From Aquila chrysaetos chrysaetos (taxonomy: Eukaryota > Chordata > Aves > Accipitriformes > Accipitridae), in assembly GCF_900496995.4 (NCBI RefSeq), contig NC_044009.1:36045505-36109504 (forward strand): DNA of 64,000 nucleotides, read 5' to 3'. Positions 25,261 through 37,000 of the stretch are shown piece after piece (within the stretch, counting starts at the first letter, position 1; every line of letters starts with the position of its first letter). Both the position numbers and the translations under genes were made by a program. Under the pieces are notes generated by a model, which made no database searches, was not told the DNA's origin, and saw nothing but the letters and a program-made list of their open reading frames with translations.

Positions 25261-27639
25261 CTGGCACAGCCCTGTCCCCCGCAGCCCCGGGGACCTGGCA
25301 CGGCCCTGCCTGGCACAGCCCCACCTGGCACGGCACGGCTTAGCCCTGCAGCCCTTACGGGAGCCTGCCTGGCACAGTCCTGCCTGGCTCCACTCGGGGT
25401 CCTGGTGCAGCCCTGCCAAACCCAACCCCTGTCGAGGTCCCCCCTGGCACCTGCCCGTCACTCTCCTGCCTGACCCTGACACCCCTGGCACGGCCTTGCC
25501 CAAAACTGGCACCCCCGTGTTGCTGCCCACATAGACCGGCCTGGCCCTTGTCCCTGTTGGGTCACCTGGCACAAGCCTGGCTTCATTGCCCTGCCTGCCC
25601 TCGGACCCATCTGTCCTGCCTGGGGACACTGGAGGAGTGACACCACCACCCCCCCCAAGCACCTCCCAACGTTTAGCTCCAACTCCTCTGGGGAGACATC
25701 CCTGGGGCAGGGGGACACGCAGGTGGATGATGGCAGCAAGCCCCAGGAGCAAAGAGACCAGGAGAAGAGTGCGGGGAGGGCCAGCTTGTTTATGGTGATC
25801 TCATCTCAGGTGCAGCCAGGACCTAGGAGGGAGACAGCCCCCAGGACCACATCAGAGCAGGCAGCAGGAGCTGCCTGGGGCAAGAGGAAGCTGAGGGGCC
25901 TGGGAGGTAGCGGGGCTGGGAGGGGGAGGACCACACCAGGTCTGGGCAGCTGGGGACAGGAGGACCTGGTGCCTGTCAACTGCCAGCCCAATTTTCTCCT
26001 CTCTGAGCAGCCTCGGGAATGGTTTCCCAGGGCTCGGCCCAGGGCCCTGGGACTCTGCTTCCTCTTGCACCATCCGTGACTCAGAGCAGAGCTTGGGGAT
26101 GCAGCTCCCAGCCCTGCAGCACCAGTGCCATGGATCCTGGGGCTGGGACAGCCACCCTGGGGGGCCCTGATCCACCTCTGCAGCCACCTCCACTGAGCAC
26201 CCAGACAGCCCACTGGGTTACCCCAAGGGAAATGAGGTGTCTGCCACCAGCGATGGGCAAAGCAGAGCACCCTCACTGCTAGTGAGCTCACCCCTTCCTC
26301 CCACAGTGATTTGGGCTCTGTCCCCCTTCCTGGGAGGGTACCACCCCCCATCCCCTGCTCAGCTCTAGCCCCTGGCTTGTCCATCACTGATCCCCTTGCC
26401 CCCATCACCAGCAGCTTCTCTCCTTCACCCTGGCACATTCACTCCACACCAGCAGCATTTGTTGGTGAATGACTCAGGTTTTATCTGCAACTTGGCACAG
26501 TTCTCCTCTCCCTCCTGGGTGCAGGAGGTGAGAGACTCCCACCAGCTCTGGAGGTTTTCCACGTATTCCTTCCCTGCCCTCCCACACAGGGACTGGGCTC
26601 CCAGTTTGCACCCTTGGCATGGTGACAAGGATTTGAGTTGTCCTGGCTGCATCACAGGGACATGGGGACCTTCCCTGAGCTGGGCACTGTGTCTGGGCTG
26701 TTGGTGTCCCTGGTGTCTTTTGCTTTCACCCACCAGCTTCCATCCTACCTGTCCTACAGGAATCCCATCACCTCGAACCTAAAGGTGGGGGGAGTCAGCA
26801 ACAGGCAGCTCTTGGGGAGGGGACATCCTTGCCAAAGCAGGGGACAGGCTGACACTGTGCCCAGGGCCCCAGCCCCTGCGGGCAGAGCTCCGCTGCGGCT
26901 CACTGCAATGCAGAGCTCATCTGCCGGCGTGTTGAAAGTGCCTGTTGTCCCCCCGCCCCGAGCACCCAGCCTCCTTGCAAAGGCAGCACGGGGCAGGTGA
27001 GAAGCCTTTATCTGATTTCCTAAGGGCAGAAAAATCCCTTTGATTTTGCCCCGAAGAGGGGAGCGGGAGGAGGGGGAGCCCCATCCCGGCGAGCAGGTGC
27101 GGCTGGTGCACAGCAACTCGCCTTGTCATGTCCCAGCTCTTCGCAAGGCTGGAGGGGGCTGGGGGGGGGTTGTGATGCCCCCAGCACATATATGGGAACT
27201 GGCCCCATCACCTGGATCCAGTGGCAAAACCCCTCCAAGAGGGGGGCAGGATGGGCAAAAGTGGGCTCCTTGTCTTGTGCCTATACCAGGGGGGCTGGGA
27301 CCAGGGGGATGCCTGGGGTTTGCCCCTGCTTCCCAGCTTTTCTCCCAGTTACATAAAAATCCCCCTTTAGCAAGGGGGAAACTGAGGCACAGAGATGCTG
27401 AGAACTGCTTAAACAGCTGGGGGGTGATTGCCTGCTCCCCCAGCCCCAGGAGTTTGCTCACACACACACACACACACACCCTCCTTCTGCAACAAGACCC
27501 GAAGGGACATATCCTTCAGGGGACAAGGCCACAGTGGGGACATTGCACCAGGGCTATGGGCGGCGGGGATGCCACCGCCACCCTGAAGCAGCCTTCTCTG
27601 CTGTGGCTGATCCTTTGTCTCTGCCTTCCCTCGCCTCTC

Positions 27640-27830
27640 ACAGCTCGCCCCCCCTCCCGGCTTTTGTGTTATTACAAATTATAAAACAATTTTTTCCTGC
27701 CGTCCCGCATTCTTCTACCTCCTGCAAGAATTTTAATGTATTTATTTTTGCTATCAGGGGAAAGCGCCGTGTTCCTCGGCCACCCCCGGGCAGCCCCGGC
27801 CCCGCTCGGCCACTGATGGAAATTAATGAT
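27640..27830. promoter_or_regulatory. AT-rich candidate enhancer upstream of WNT6
   Basis: A block about 2.9 kb upstream of the WNT6 start codon containing GTTATTACAAATTATAAAAC, AATTTTAATGTATTTATTT and GGAAATTAATGAT. This composition and homeobox-like content stand out from the surrounding GC-rich sequence. No coding signal. Confidence 0.3.
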
Positions 27831-28544
27831 GGGGGATGCAGGGGGAGAGCAGGCATCCCTGCACCCCTGCAGCAGGGAGGAGGGAGGTGTGTGTCCCCCC
27901 CAACCAGCTGCGGTTTCCCCAGTGGTAAGGTCTGAGCACGGAGGATGGAGAAACAGGCTGCAGCAGGGAAGGGTGACGGGGCAGTGGAGACTGGTCCCAG
28001 GAGATGCTGGTGGTTGTGGGCTGGGGAGGGGACGACTGTTGGGTGGCTGGGTGGGGCCAAGGGGTGCTTTGGGGTCCAGCTGCAGGGTACTGTGATGGGG
28101 AATCATGTCCCCATGTAGCAGCATGGCTTTGGGCTTCTCCTGGGGAAGAGGAGACCACCCCCAGCCACAAATCCACCCTGCCCCATTCAACAGCATCCCC
28201 AGTGGTCCCCATCCTGCTCCTGGGACAAAGCAACCCCCAAGTGCCCCATCCTGCTCGGGGACACAGCCCCCGTCCCCGCGACCCCCCTCTGCCCCTAAGC
28301 TGGTGCCCCAGTGCTGCGCTGAGCTTCGGCTCTCGCTCCCCACTGCATGGCCCCAGGGACAGGGATGGGGGTGCCCTGCTCCCCCAGCCCCCCTGCCCTG
28401 CATCCACAAGGCTGGGGGGGGGGCTCTGGCCGCTGGGAGGGAGCGGACGGGGGGAGGAAGGAACAGGCCTTTCCTGCTGCGGGGAAAGCGCGGTGATTTC
28501 CAACCCAAACACCCCGGCACTCAGCAGCCGCATACTTTCCCAGC

Positions 28545-28745
28545 GTCCCTCCCCTCCTTTATTCCCGAGGACATTGGCGATCAAACCCAGGTTGGCCCCA
28601 TCTCCTGCTCCTGCAGTGAGGTCATCGAGCTGTGTTTGTGACATCCCGGTGTCTCCATGGCAGCGCGCTGTGATGTCATAAGCCTGGGGTTGCGACCTCA
28701 CGGCAGGAGGAGAATGATCTTATTAAAACAACATGGTCCCCATCC
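28545..28745. promoter_or_regulatory. Candidate regulatory block with ATF/CREB-like and X-box-like sites
   Basis: It contains GTGATGTCATAAGC (ATF/CREB or AP-1-like), GTCTCCATGGCAGC (half-conserved RFX X-box-like), GAGGTCATCGAG and ATCTTATTAAAAC within 200 bp of non-repetitive sequence. Its regulatory role is inferred from motif density only. Confidence 0.28.
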
Positions 28746-29388
28746 GCGGCTGCTCGCAGCCGGGGGACTCCAGTGCGGGGTAACAGCCGTCAGAGGGGCT
28801 GGTGGCAGCTGGGGGGATGCTGGGGACGGAGCCCTCCCTGGGATTGTGTCACCGGTGGGAGCTGGTGGTGACACAGGGCACGATCCAGTGCCCAAAGCAG
28901 AGGGCAGCCCCCAGGGCTGAGCTCCCCAGCGGATGCAAACACACAAGCCCTGTGGTGCTGGGGTGACGGTGAATCTGGGGACAGCCACAGCAGGGCTCAC
29001 TGCTCGAGGGTCCCCCAGGCTCAGCCGCAGCACTGCCCACCTCCAGGACTGAGCATCTGGGGCCTTATCGGGGCGCAGAGCCCTTTCATGTCAGGCCGGC
29101 GGGCGGCGAGCAGAGCTGACGAGGACCTGTCCCCAGATCAGAGCCGCCCGGCGCTGACAGGGACTGCGGGGCCCGTTCTTAAATTAGACGGGTCCCCCGC
29201 CTCCCCCCAGCCGGCGCTCCCGGTCCCTGCCCCATGGCTGGACACAGCCCAGGACATCCCTGCCCGTGGTGCTCCGCGTGGCCAGCGTGTCCCACACACA
29301 CAGGTGCGCACACACGTGGGCACACGCCATAACCCCGAGGAGGGCTGTTCGGTGGCTGGGCATCACTTGGGCACTGACGGGCGGCGGG

Positions 29389-29612
29389 TGATGGATGGAT
29401 GGAGAGGTGAATGGGAGGATGGACGGGTGGGTGGGTGGCTAGCTGGATGGACAGGCAGGTAGGTGTGGGGATGGGTGGGAAGAGTGATGCATGTGTTTGT
29501 CAATGAATGGATGGATGGGTGAGTGCACAGGCAGTTAAGTAGATGGATGGAGATGGCTGTGAGATAGAAAGCTTCATGCAAGTGTGGATGGATGGACGGA
29601 CAGATGGATGGG
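29389..29612. repeat. (GGAT)n-type microsatellite
   Basis: Repeated GGAT/GGTG/ATGG tetranucleotide units with interruptions over about 220 bp. Confidence 0.85.
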
Positions 29613-29849
29613 AGAAAGGATGGCCCTAGCACTCCTTAGTGAGCCCCTGTGGCTCTGGACATTGTTGCTCTTTCCCAGCAACCTCAGTTTCACGCAGCAG
29701 CAGAAAAGGCTCAGCTCTGTCCTAGGAGGGGAGGGAACATCCACATCCCAAGGGGAGAAAATTTGCCTTTCTCTCTGCACAACAGCTCAAGGGCCTGACC
29801 TTGTGCCGCTGCAGCAGTGCACCCTCACAGCTAGCACGGGATTCGCTCT

Positions 29850-29905
29850 CCACTGCCCAGAGGGGAAACTGAGGCCTGGGGAACCGACTTGCAGTGCAAC
29901 AAAGC
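29850..29905 (+). repeat. MIR/CORE-SINE-like fragment (tentative)
   Basis: The stretch AGGGGAAACTGAGGCCTGGG followed by a GACTTGCAG segment resembles the conserved central part of MIR/CORE-SINE elements. It is only about 55 bp, so the assignment is weak. Confidence 0.3.
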
Positions 29906-31231
29906 TGAAACCACCCCTCTCTGGGCAGGCACGGCATTGTGGCCACTCCTGCTCCTTCCATCTCCCCACATGTCCGTCTGTCCAGCCACGGGAAGGACAC
30001 ACATTGCTTGGGCTGGAAGCGATGCCGCTGGGAGGGGGTGTCCTTGGGCCCCCGCGGGCCGTAAACATGATGTCATGTGGCAGCATACACAGCTCGCTCT
30101 GTGCGCGGGTCCCCGAATGGGCTTCACAAGTTCTGCGTGGGAGGCATCGACCGTGGCCCACAGCCAAGGGAACTGGAGTCGGGAGATAAAATCAGGTTTG
30201 CTTTGGGCTGGAGCAAACAGCCTTTTGCAGGAGGAGTAAGGGACAGGGAGAGCAGCTGGATGGGGGGAGACCTCCCCGCCTCAGAGGGCTTGGTGGGGAG
30301 CAGAGGCAATGGGGACACCCCAGCAAAGCCCGGTGCTGGTCTCACCAGTCCCAGGTCAGCTCCCTTCATGCCTACTTGACTTAGAATAACTCCGTAGGCA
30401 CTTGAAGTCACTAATCAGCTGGGACCACTTGAGACCAGCCTGGGGCTGCCTCCCGTCCCCCGTGATAACGGGCCGCCAGCACTGGGCTTGCTCTGGTGTC
30501 CTGCTCCCACGTCCTCGGGTGAAGGTCCCAGCCCGCCAGGGTCCTGCAGGGCACAAAGCAGGGGGACCCCAGAGCAGAGGTGCTGCCAGGTGCTGAGCCC
30601 TGCATGGTGTGTGTGTGTGGGGGGGAACCATCGTGCTGTTTGTTTTACTTCTTGTTTCAAAAGCTTTGTGCTGTCCCTAAGCCCCTGCCCAAGTCTGAGG
30701 GGTCAGACAGAGGGAAACGAAGGGATGAGGACCTTTGGGAGAGGGACAAGAGGGTCCCACTTGAACTCTCTATATGGGAGATGAGCAGCTGTCTCTAGGC
30801 CTGGGATATGTCCCCATCCCTCTGGATCTCCCCATGTTCCCCCTGTGCAGCCCTGCTGGCCCCAGCATGGCTCATGACTCAGGCAGTGACACACAGCTGG
30901 CGTGATGGGCCATCTCCCATTTATTTACGGTCCCCGGGACACCGGGCTCAGCCTTCTCACAGCCCAGGCTGTCCTGGGGTTGAGTCAGGGGATGCCCTCC
31001 CCTGGGACACCCGGCTCCACGGGCTGTGGGAGAGCAAGGAGGGATTAACAGATGCAGTCCTGGGAAAAGTTTCCAGCTCCTGGGTGACACTGCACAAGTC
31101 ACGTAAAGAAGCTGTCGCTTCGTTCAGGCAGCCAGGACCCTCCATGTTGGGGGCAGGACTCTATGAGCAGTGGGTTGAGGGGCAGAGCAGCAGGGGGGGG
31201 GTCCCACAGTGCCTGTCTCTGCACCCTCAGG

Positions 31232-31302
31232 TCCCAGCGGTGAGGTGGTGTCAGACCTGATGATGCGGCTGTGGGATGAGTGGAGTCGCAGCATCCCTGG
31301 GG
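31232..31302 (+). pseudogene. Fossil copy of part of CYP27A1 exon 3
   Basis: About 70 bp match the middle of CYP27A1 exon 3 (true copy at about 36957-37026) in the same orientation. The translated fragment reads [18 protein letters not shown], against [18 protein letters not shown] in the gene. Most differences are C-to-T or G-to-A changes at former CpGs, as expected for unconstrained methylated DNA. No flanking exons or splice sites of CYP27A1 accompany it, so it is a small duplicated piece rather than a paralogous gene. It lies 2.8 kb upstream of the CYP27A1 start. Confidence 0.8.
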
Positions 31303-31824
31303 CAGAGGGACACACAGGATGGGACCTGCCACCCCCAGTTCCCCATCCCCATGGATAAACGCAGCAGTTGCTCTCCTGCCTCTGCCCCGCTTGTCACCAA
31401 GCTGGGGCCAGTGCTGGCCCCGCACTGGGGGAGTTCCCGGGAGCTGGCGATGCCCCCGGCTCCCCGCGGCATCCTCCGGCTGCGGATGTGTCATGGCCTA
31501 GCCGCTTCCCTTCGGAAGTCCCCGCCGAGAGGCTCTGGGGGGGGGGTCTGACTCACCCGACACGACCCCCCCCCCGACACCCCCTTTCCTGCACGGCCTC
31601 CCCCACAGCCCTGGCAGGCCGCCCCGGCGGAGCCCCCGGCCGGCCCCCGCCGCCACCGGCCCCGGTCCGAGGGCAGGGAGCACAGCCTAGCGGCGGCAGC
31701 TGGAAGGAACCGGGCTGCCGGTGCCCTCCCCCCCCAGCCCCCGCCCCGGCCGGGCTGCGGGGACCGGCGCGGGGAGCCGCTGCGGTCAGCGCTGCCGTGG
31801 TAAAGCCTGCCCTTCCACAAGACC

Positions 31825-32376
31825 AAGTGGGAGGTCCTGCACCAGCGTCGGGGCAAGCCCAGTACCAGCACAGGCTGGGGGAAGGAGGGAGGGATGGGGG
31901 GATGGATGGAGAGCAGCCCTGCGGAGAAGGACTTGGGGATACTGGTGGATGAAAAATAGTACATGATTGGCAATGCGCGCTTGCAGCCCACAAAGCCGAG
32001 TGTATCTGGGACTGCAAAATGAAGCGTGGCCAGCAGGTCGAGGGAGGTGATGCTCCTCCTCCACTCTGCTCTCCTGAGACCCCACCTGGAGTAAGGTGTT
32101 CATCTCTGGGGTCCTCACTATGAGGGAGGCATGGACCTGTTGGAGTGGGTCCAGAGGAGGGCCACAAAAATGATCAGAGGGCTGGAACACCTCTCCCATG
32201 AAGAAAGGCTGAGGGAGTTGGGGCTGTTCAACCTGGAGAAGAGAAGGGTCAGGGAGACCTTATTGCAGCCTTCCAATGTATAAAGGGGTTTATAAGAAAG
32301 ATGAAGAGAGAGTTGTTACCAGGGCCTGTACCTTTTACTGTGTTTGCAGGAGGCAATGGTTTTAAACTGAAAGAGG
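31825..32376 (+). mobile_element. CR1 LINE, 3' fragment
   Basis: The sequence follows the 3' end of avian CR1 retrotransposons in sense orientation. It reads GTGGGAGGTCCTGCACC, CAGCCCTGCGGAGAAGGAC, AGCGTGGCCAGCAGGTCGAG, GACCCCACCTGGAGTA, ATGATCAGAGGGCTGGAACA and GCCTGTACC...GGTTTTAAACTGAAAGAGG. This covers the C-terminal part of the reverse-transcriptase ORF and stops before the usual 3' terminus. Insertion length is about 550 bp. It is 5'-truncated and diverged. An internal GGAT-rich stretch near 31890 has expanded. CR1 is the dominant LINE of birds and other sauropsids and supports the avian assignment. Confidence 0.92.
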
Positions 32377-32802
32377 TGTCAGGGCCCCACTCCCCAGCAA
32401 GGGGAAAGGCGGTCACAGCAGACTGGGAGAGGCCAAGGCATCCCCTGCCACAGGGATTGAAAGCCGCAGGGTGGCCGGGTGCCAGGCTGGAAAGCCCAGA
32501 GCAGAGCTGGGGCCTGGGCTCTCCCGCTGCCCCCGGCTCCGGGCCCGGCTGGGACAGGGCGAGCTGCAGAGCTGGCTGTGAACAGCCATGAGATGGCGGC
32601 AGGCGCTCACGCTTGGCTGTCTCAGCCTGGGGTGCCTCACGGGTGTCTGCAGGCCCAGGGGTGCCTGGATCCTGCACTGCCAGCCCCGACCCTGCTGGCA
32701 GAGAGCACATCAGGCACCAGCCTGGGACATCTCTTGCCCCCAGTGAGGCAGGACGGAGGGAACAACAGCCACTCACGGGGCTCTGAGATGTCTGCCCGAC
32801 GT

Positions 32803-32874
32803 GGGGACAAAACCTCCCCGTCTGGGACCTTGAACCCACTATCCGATAAGGGTGGTTAATGATCAGCGCTGGGA
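32803..32874 (-). promoter_or_regulatory. Duplicated HNF1/GATA/LRH-1-like module, upstream copy
   Basis: About 72 bp, 1.2 kb upstream of the CYP27A1 ATG. On the minus strand it holds GCTGATCATTAAC (32855-32867), matching 11 of 13 positions of the HNF1 palindrome GTTAATNATTAAC. This is followed by CCCTTATC (GATA) and GGTTCAAGGTCCC (LRH-1/HNF4-like half sites). A second copy lies inverted at 35869-35939, about 80 % identical by eye. Confidence 0.5.
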
Positions 32875-33439
32875 TGTCCCAGCCAGAGGCATGGTGCCAG
32901 CTGCCCCAGGAGTGACGCCTGGGGGTCAGCGCCCTGCCCCACAGCCACAGGACCTGGTGGCAGTGCCAGGCTGACAAGCCCTGCACCCATGGCCCTGGCT
33001 ACCACCGCAGCAGAGCACTGCTTGTGAGCTGGACAGACTGGCCTGCACCAGGTTGGGCAGGAGCTGGTACCATGCCCGCCCTGGCATGCAGACAAATGAA
33101 ACCTGTTGGGTTGCCAGTGGCCACACTGGGCATGCTGGTGTCTCCCCATCTGGCCTCCTGGCTGGCAGCGCCTGGAGGAAGCACTGAGAGAGGCCCTGGG
33201 ACAGCTTGAACCCAGCTCCCTGGGGCATCATCCTGCACTGCAAGGGCACAAGGCAGGGACAGGGGTATGACAGGCAGGGGATGGAGGCAGGGCAGGAGGG
33301 CTCAGGCCAGGAGGGGCAGCGCCCTGAAGAGCAGGCCCAGCAGTGAGCCTGGTGCCACAGTGGGGTGTGCAGGGTCTGGGGTGCGGTACCCAGTGCCAGA
33401 GTCCCATGCTGGTGCTGGAACTTGATGCTCAGTGCTTGG

Positions 33440-33960
33440 TGAGACTGCCCAGCACCCACTGCCTATGTGTAATGCCTGGTGTGCACCACCTGGTGCTGGT
33501 ACCGGTGCTGGTGACACACGCTACGTTGTGCCCAGGCTGTTCTACCTACCGTGTCGTGCCAGTGCTGGCTGCTAGCTGCCTGGTACCCGGTGCCATTGTG
33601 CAGTGCGCAGCGTGCGGCACCCAGTAACTGGTACATGGCAGTGGGTACCGCCGATGCTGCCATCCAAGTACCTAGCACCCGGTGTATGGTGAGTGATTCT
33701 CTGAGCAGTGTCCGGTGTTCAGCACTTGGTGTATGGCACGCGGTACCCGGTGTGCCGTAACCGGTACCCGGTACGCTGCAGCCGGCACCCACGACCCAGT
33801 AGCAGGTGTGCAGCAGCTGGCACAAGGTGCCCGGTACGCACCGCCCGGTGCCCGGTCCCCGCTGTGCAGCAGCCGGTACCCCGTAGCCAGTGCGCAGCAG
33901 CCGGTGCGCGACGCCCAGTTGCCGGTGCGCGGTGCCCGGTGCCGGTGCCCGGTTGCCGCC
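33440..33960. repeat. GGTRCC-rich degenerate tandem repeat before CYP27A1
   Basis: Short units around GGTACCCGGTGC, CCTGGTGCTGGTACCGGTGC and GCAGCCGGTGCGCG recur for about 500 bp and run into the CYP27A1 CpG promoter. GGTACC/GGTGCC hexamers are hugely over-represented. Confidence 0.7.
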
Positions 33961-34052
33961 CCCGCGCCGCCCTCCGCACCGCCCCCGGTGCCGCCCCCTG
34001 CTGCCCCCGGTGCCTCCCCGCCCCGCCCCGTCCCGTGCGCTGCCGACGGAGC
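33961..34052 (+). promoter_or_regulatory. CYP27A1: CYP27A1 CpG promoter and 5' UTR
   Basis: CpG-dense sequence without a TATA box, immediately before the CYP27A1 ATG. The CpG density continues through exon 1 and into a G-run-rich start of intron 1 (34300-34560). Confidence 0.5.
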
Positions 34053-37000
34053 ATGGCGGGCTGGAGCGGCGGGGCCCGGCGGCCGCTGCTGCCGCTGCTC
34101 CTCCGCCCCCGCCCGCCGCCGCCGCGCAGCATCCCGGGGCCGCCGCGCAGGACCGGGGGCTCGGCGGCCGCGGCGGCGGGGCCGGCGCGGCTGAAGGGAC
34201 CGGAGGAGCTACCGGGGCCGGGGCTGCTCCGGACTTTCGTCTGGCTCTTCCTGCGGGGCTACCTGCTGCACACGCACCGGCTCCAGGTGCGCCGGGGCAG
34301 CCCGGCCCGGGGGCTGCGGGGGGGCCGGGGCTGCGGGGTGCGCGGGGCGTCTGGGGACCCTGCACGGGTGCGGGGGGGGGGGGGGCTGGGAGCGGTGCGT
34401 GGGGTGGAGGGGCTCCCGGCTGGGCTGCAGGGAGGGTGCTGTGCGCGTGTGGGGGGGGGGGGCGTCGCAAGGGGGGGGGGGGTGGGTGCGTGCTGGGGGC
34501 ACGGTGCGATGGGCTCCGGGGCGGGGGGAGCAGCCTGGAAGTGACGGCAGGGAGTTGAGCGGGGGCGGTGGGGCAGGGGAGAGGAGGGGCTGGGTGGCGG
34601 TGGGGTGATGCCGAGGCCAGCAGCGCGGAGAGGGGCCAGCGCAGAACCGGGTGGCCCCGGGAGGGTCCTGCCAGCCCAGGGCCGCTCTGGCATCCCCGAG
34701 CCGGCCAGACGGCCGAGGGCAAAGGTTCGGGGGCACCTCACGGGGTCCTGGCATCCCCAGGCAGCCCGAGCTGCCCCGGCCGTGACAAGCTGAAGGGGCC
34801 GCGGTTTGGGGGGCAGGCGGCCAGGCAGGTGTTTGGGCAGATGGTACCCAGGCAGGCAGGGGAGGGATAGGCAGAGGTGTTTGTTTTCTTCTGTCAACAC
34901 TTCCTCATACATCGGATGAAGCAAGCATTGGGCTTGGCTGGCCGCAAGCCAGGCAGCATCTTCCACCGCCCTGGAGCTCTGACCGGCCGGAGGAGTGTGC
35001 AGGATCAGGCCTCCCCAGCACCGCAGAGCAACGGGCACTGCTGTTTGGAGAAGGGGCTGTCACGGGGCAGCAGGGTGTCGGGGAGCAGGCACGGGAGCTC
35101 CCTGCTGCTCCCTCCTGCCCTTGGGGCTCCAAGCACAGCCCGGCTTTGCGGACAGATGCCCACATGCTTCAGAGGTGCCTTTCCCCAGATCCCAGCAGCT
35201 CTGGCTTCTCTCAGCCCTGCTCTCCAAGGCCTGTGCCATGTCAGGTCCTGGCTGCCAGCAGACGCCAGTGGGCAGGCTTCAACCCGGGCCACGGCTGCCC
35301 ACGGCCCCACGCAGCGTGTTCGCCCGGCGAGCTGCCTGCAGCACCTGGGTGGCTGTCCCTCCCCCTCCTCCTGCCACCACGCACGAGGAATGTCTCCCCG
35401 TGGTGACGAATCCAGCTGAATCCGGGCGCAGGCTGCGATGCAGTCAGTCACCAAGGGAGATTGTACCACGTGCATCCCCGCAGCCGCGGGGAACGGGGAC
35501 CAGGGCTTCCCTGCTAGGTCCCCCGCAGCCCCCTAGGCTTGGCCCCACTCTACAGGGTCTCTGGCAGTGCCTGGGTGGGATGGAAAGCACCCCTTGCATG
35601 TGGCCCTGTGCAGATCCACTTGCACAGGGGCGCCTGGCTGCGCCCGAGGGATGCACTTGGGGGTCACGGTGCTCCCCAGTGGGGAGGCAGGCATGGTACC
35701 CTTGGGTGCAGCTGAGGAGAGGGAACTGTGGCCAGCAGAGCCCAGAGCAGGGCTGATGCTGGTGCATGTCTCCTAGCTGGCTTGTGAGCCTGTGGCCCCA
35801 GGGCCATGCCCTGGGGGCAGCAGCCTGCCCTGGGAGCAGCCCAGTCCTGCCCCAGCCTGGTGCTGCCCTCCCACCGCTGATCATTAACCGCCCTTATCAG
35901 GTGGCAGGTTCAAGGACCCACGCGGGGACTGTTGTCCCCGGGTTGAGCAGAGCTGGGGCCATGCTGGAAGCTGTAGGGCTTGGACCTGCCGACAGCCGCT
36001 GCAATGGCCCTGCATCTCTGCAAAGCCCTGGGCTTGGCACTTGTCCGGGTCCCTGCTGTCCCCTCTTGGCCTTGCTTCCCCGAAAGACCCACCAGGCCCT
36101 CCGTGCATTTCTGGGGTGGGTGAGGAATGCACCAGCCTGTGCCGGGGGGGGGGTCAGTGCCTGGTGTGCTTTGTGCTGGCAGAGGACATCTGCCTGGAGA
36201 CACCAGCCCAAGCCATCTGCAGAGCACTTCAAAGACAGTGCCAGCTTGGGGGATCAGAGGCGGGTGCTTGGACCTGACTGGTGCTGAGGCGTCCCTGGGA
36301 TGGGTGCAGAGCATGCTGGAGCATTTGGGGCAGCATTGGGGTAGGGAGGGGCTGATCCAGCCCCAGTGCTGGCCCTGTCCCATTCACCCTACTATGCTCT
36401 GGTGCACCATAGCTGATGTCCCGGCGCATTTACGGCCCTATCTGGAAGTCGACCTTCGGGCATTACGAGAACATCAACATTGGGAGCCCAGTGGTGCTGG
36501 AGCAACTGCTACGGCAGGAGGGCAAGTACCCCATGCGGAGCGACATGGCCCTGTGGAAGGAGCACCGGGACACCCGGCGCCTGCCCTACGGACCCTTCAC
36601 TGAGTGAGTCCTGCCCTGGCTGTGCTCTGCGGGGCGGTTGGTGGCTCCTGTCCCTTCCTCGGGTGTAGGGCCTGGGTGGCAGCTCACATTGCTCCCTCTC
36701 CTGCAAGCAGCGTGTCCCCCTTAAGCAGAAGGCCATGGCCATGGTGGGTGGGAAGACCCCAGGGGTGGTTCCCGCCCAGCATGGGGAGGATGCACCCAGG
36801 GATTGGGAAACTGCTGCCAGCCACTGCCCCCTGCCCGGTCATGCCCCCGGTGCTGAGCCCCATCCCCGTGCAGGGAAGGGGAGCGCTGGTACCGCCTGCG
36901 CCAGGTCCTCAACAAGCGGCTGCTGAAGCCCTCGGAGGCGGTGCTGTACGCGGACGCCATCGGGGAGGTGGTGTCGGACCTGATGGTGCGGCTGCGGGAC

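Larger units (their letters stand above)
25261..31231. other. WNT6-CYP27A1 intergenic interval, left part
   Basis: No gene recognised on either strand. It holds two AT-richer blocks (27640-27830 and 28545-28745), a CA run at about 27459-27479, a GGAT repeat at 29389-29612 and old repeat-like fragments containing GGGGAAACTGAGGC (27374-27390, 29862-29875). Confidence 0.55.

Noticed and set aside
24457-25752. 431-codon minus-strand open frame overlapping the WNT6 promoter
   Set aside because: Its frame differs from the WNT6 signal peptide frame. The true exon is 24697-24773, shown by the donor and by matching phase with exon 2.
33708-34052. Upstream in-frame Met as CYP27A1 start
   Set aside because: It would add 115 residues encoded by the GGTRCC tandem repeat. 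The ATG at 34053 has a strong context and gives a normal-length protein with a mitochondrial presequence.
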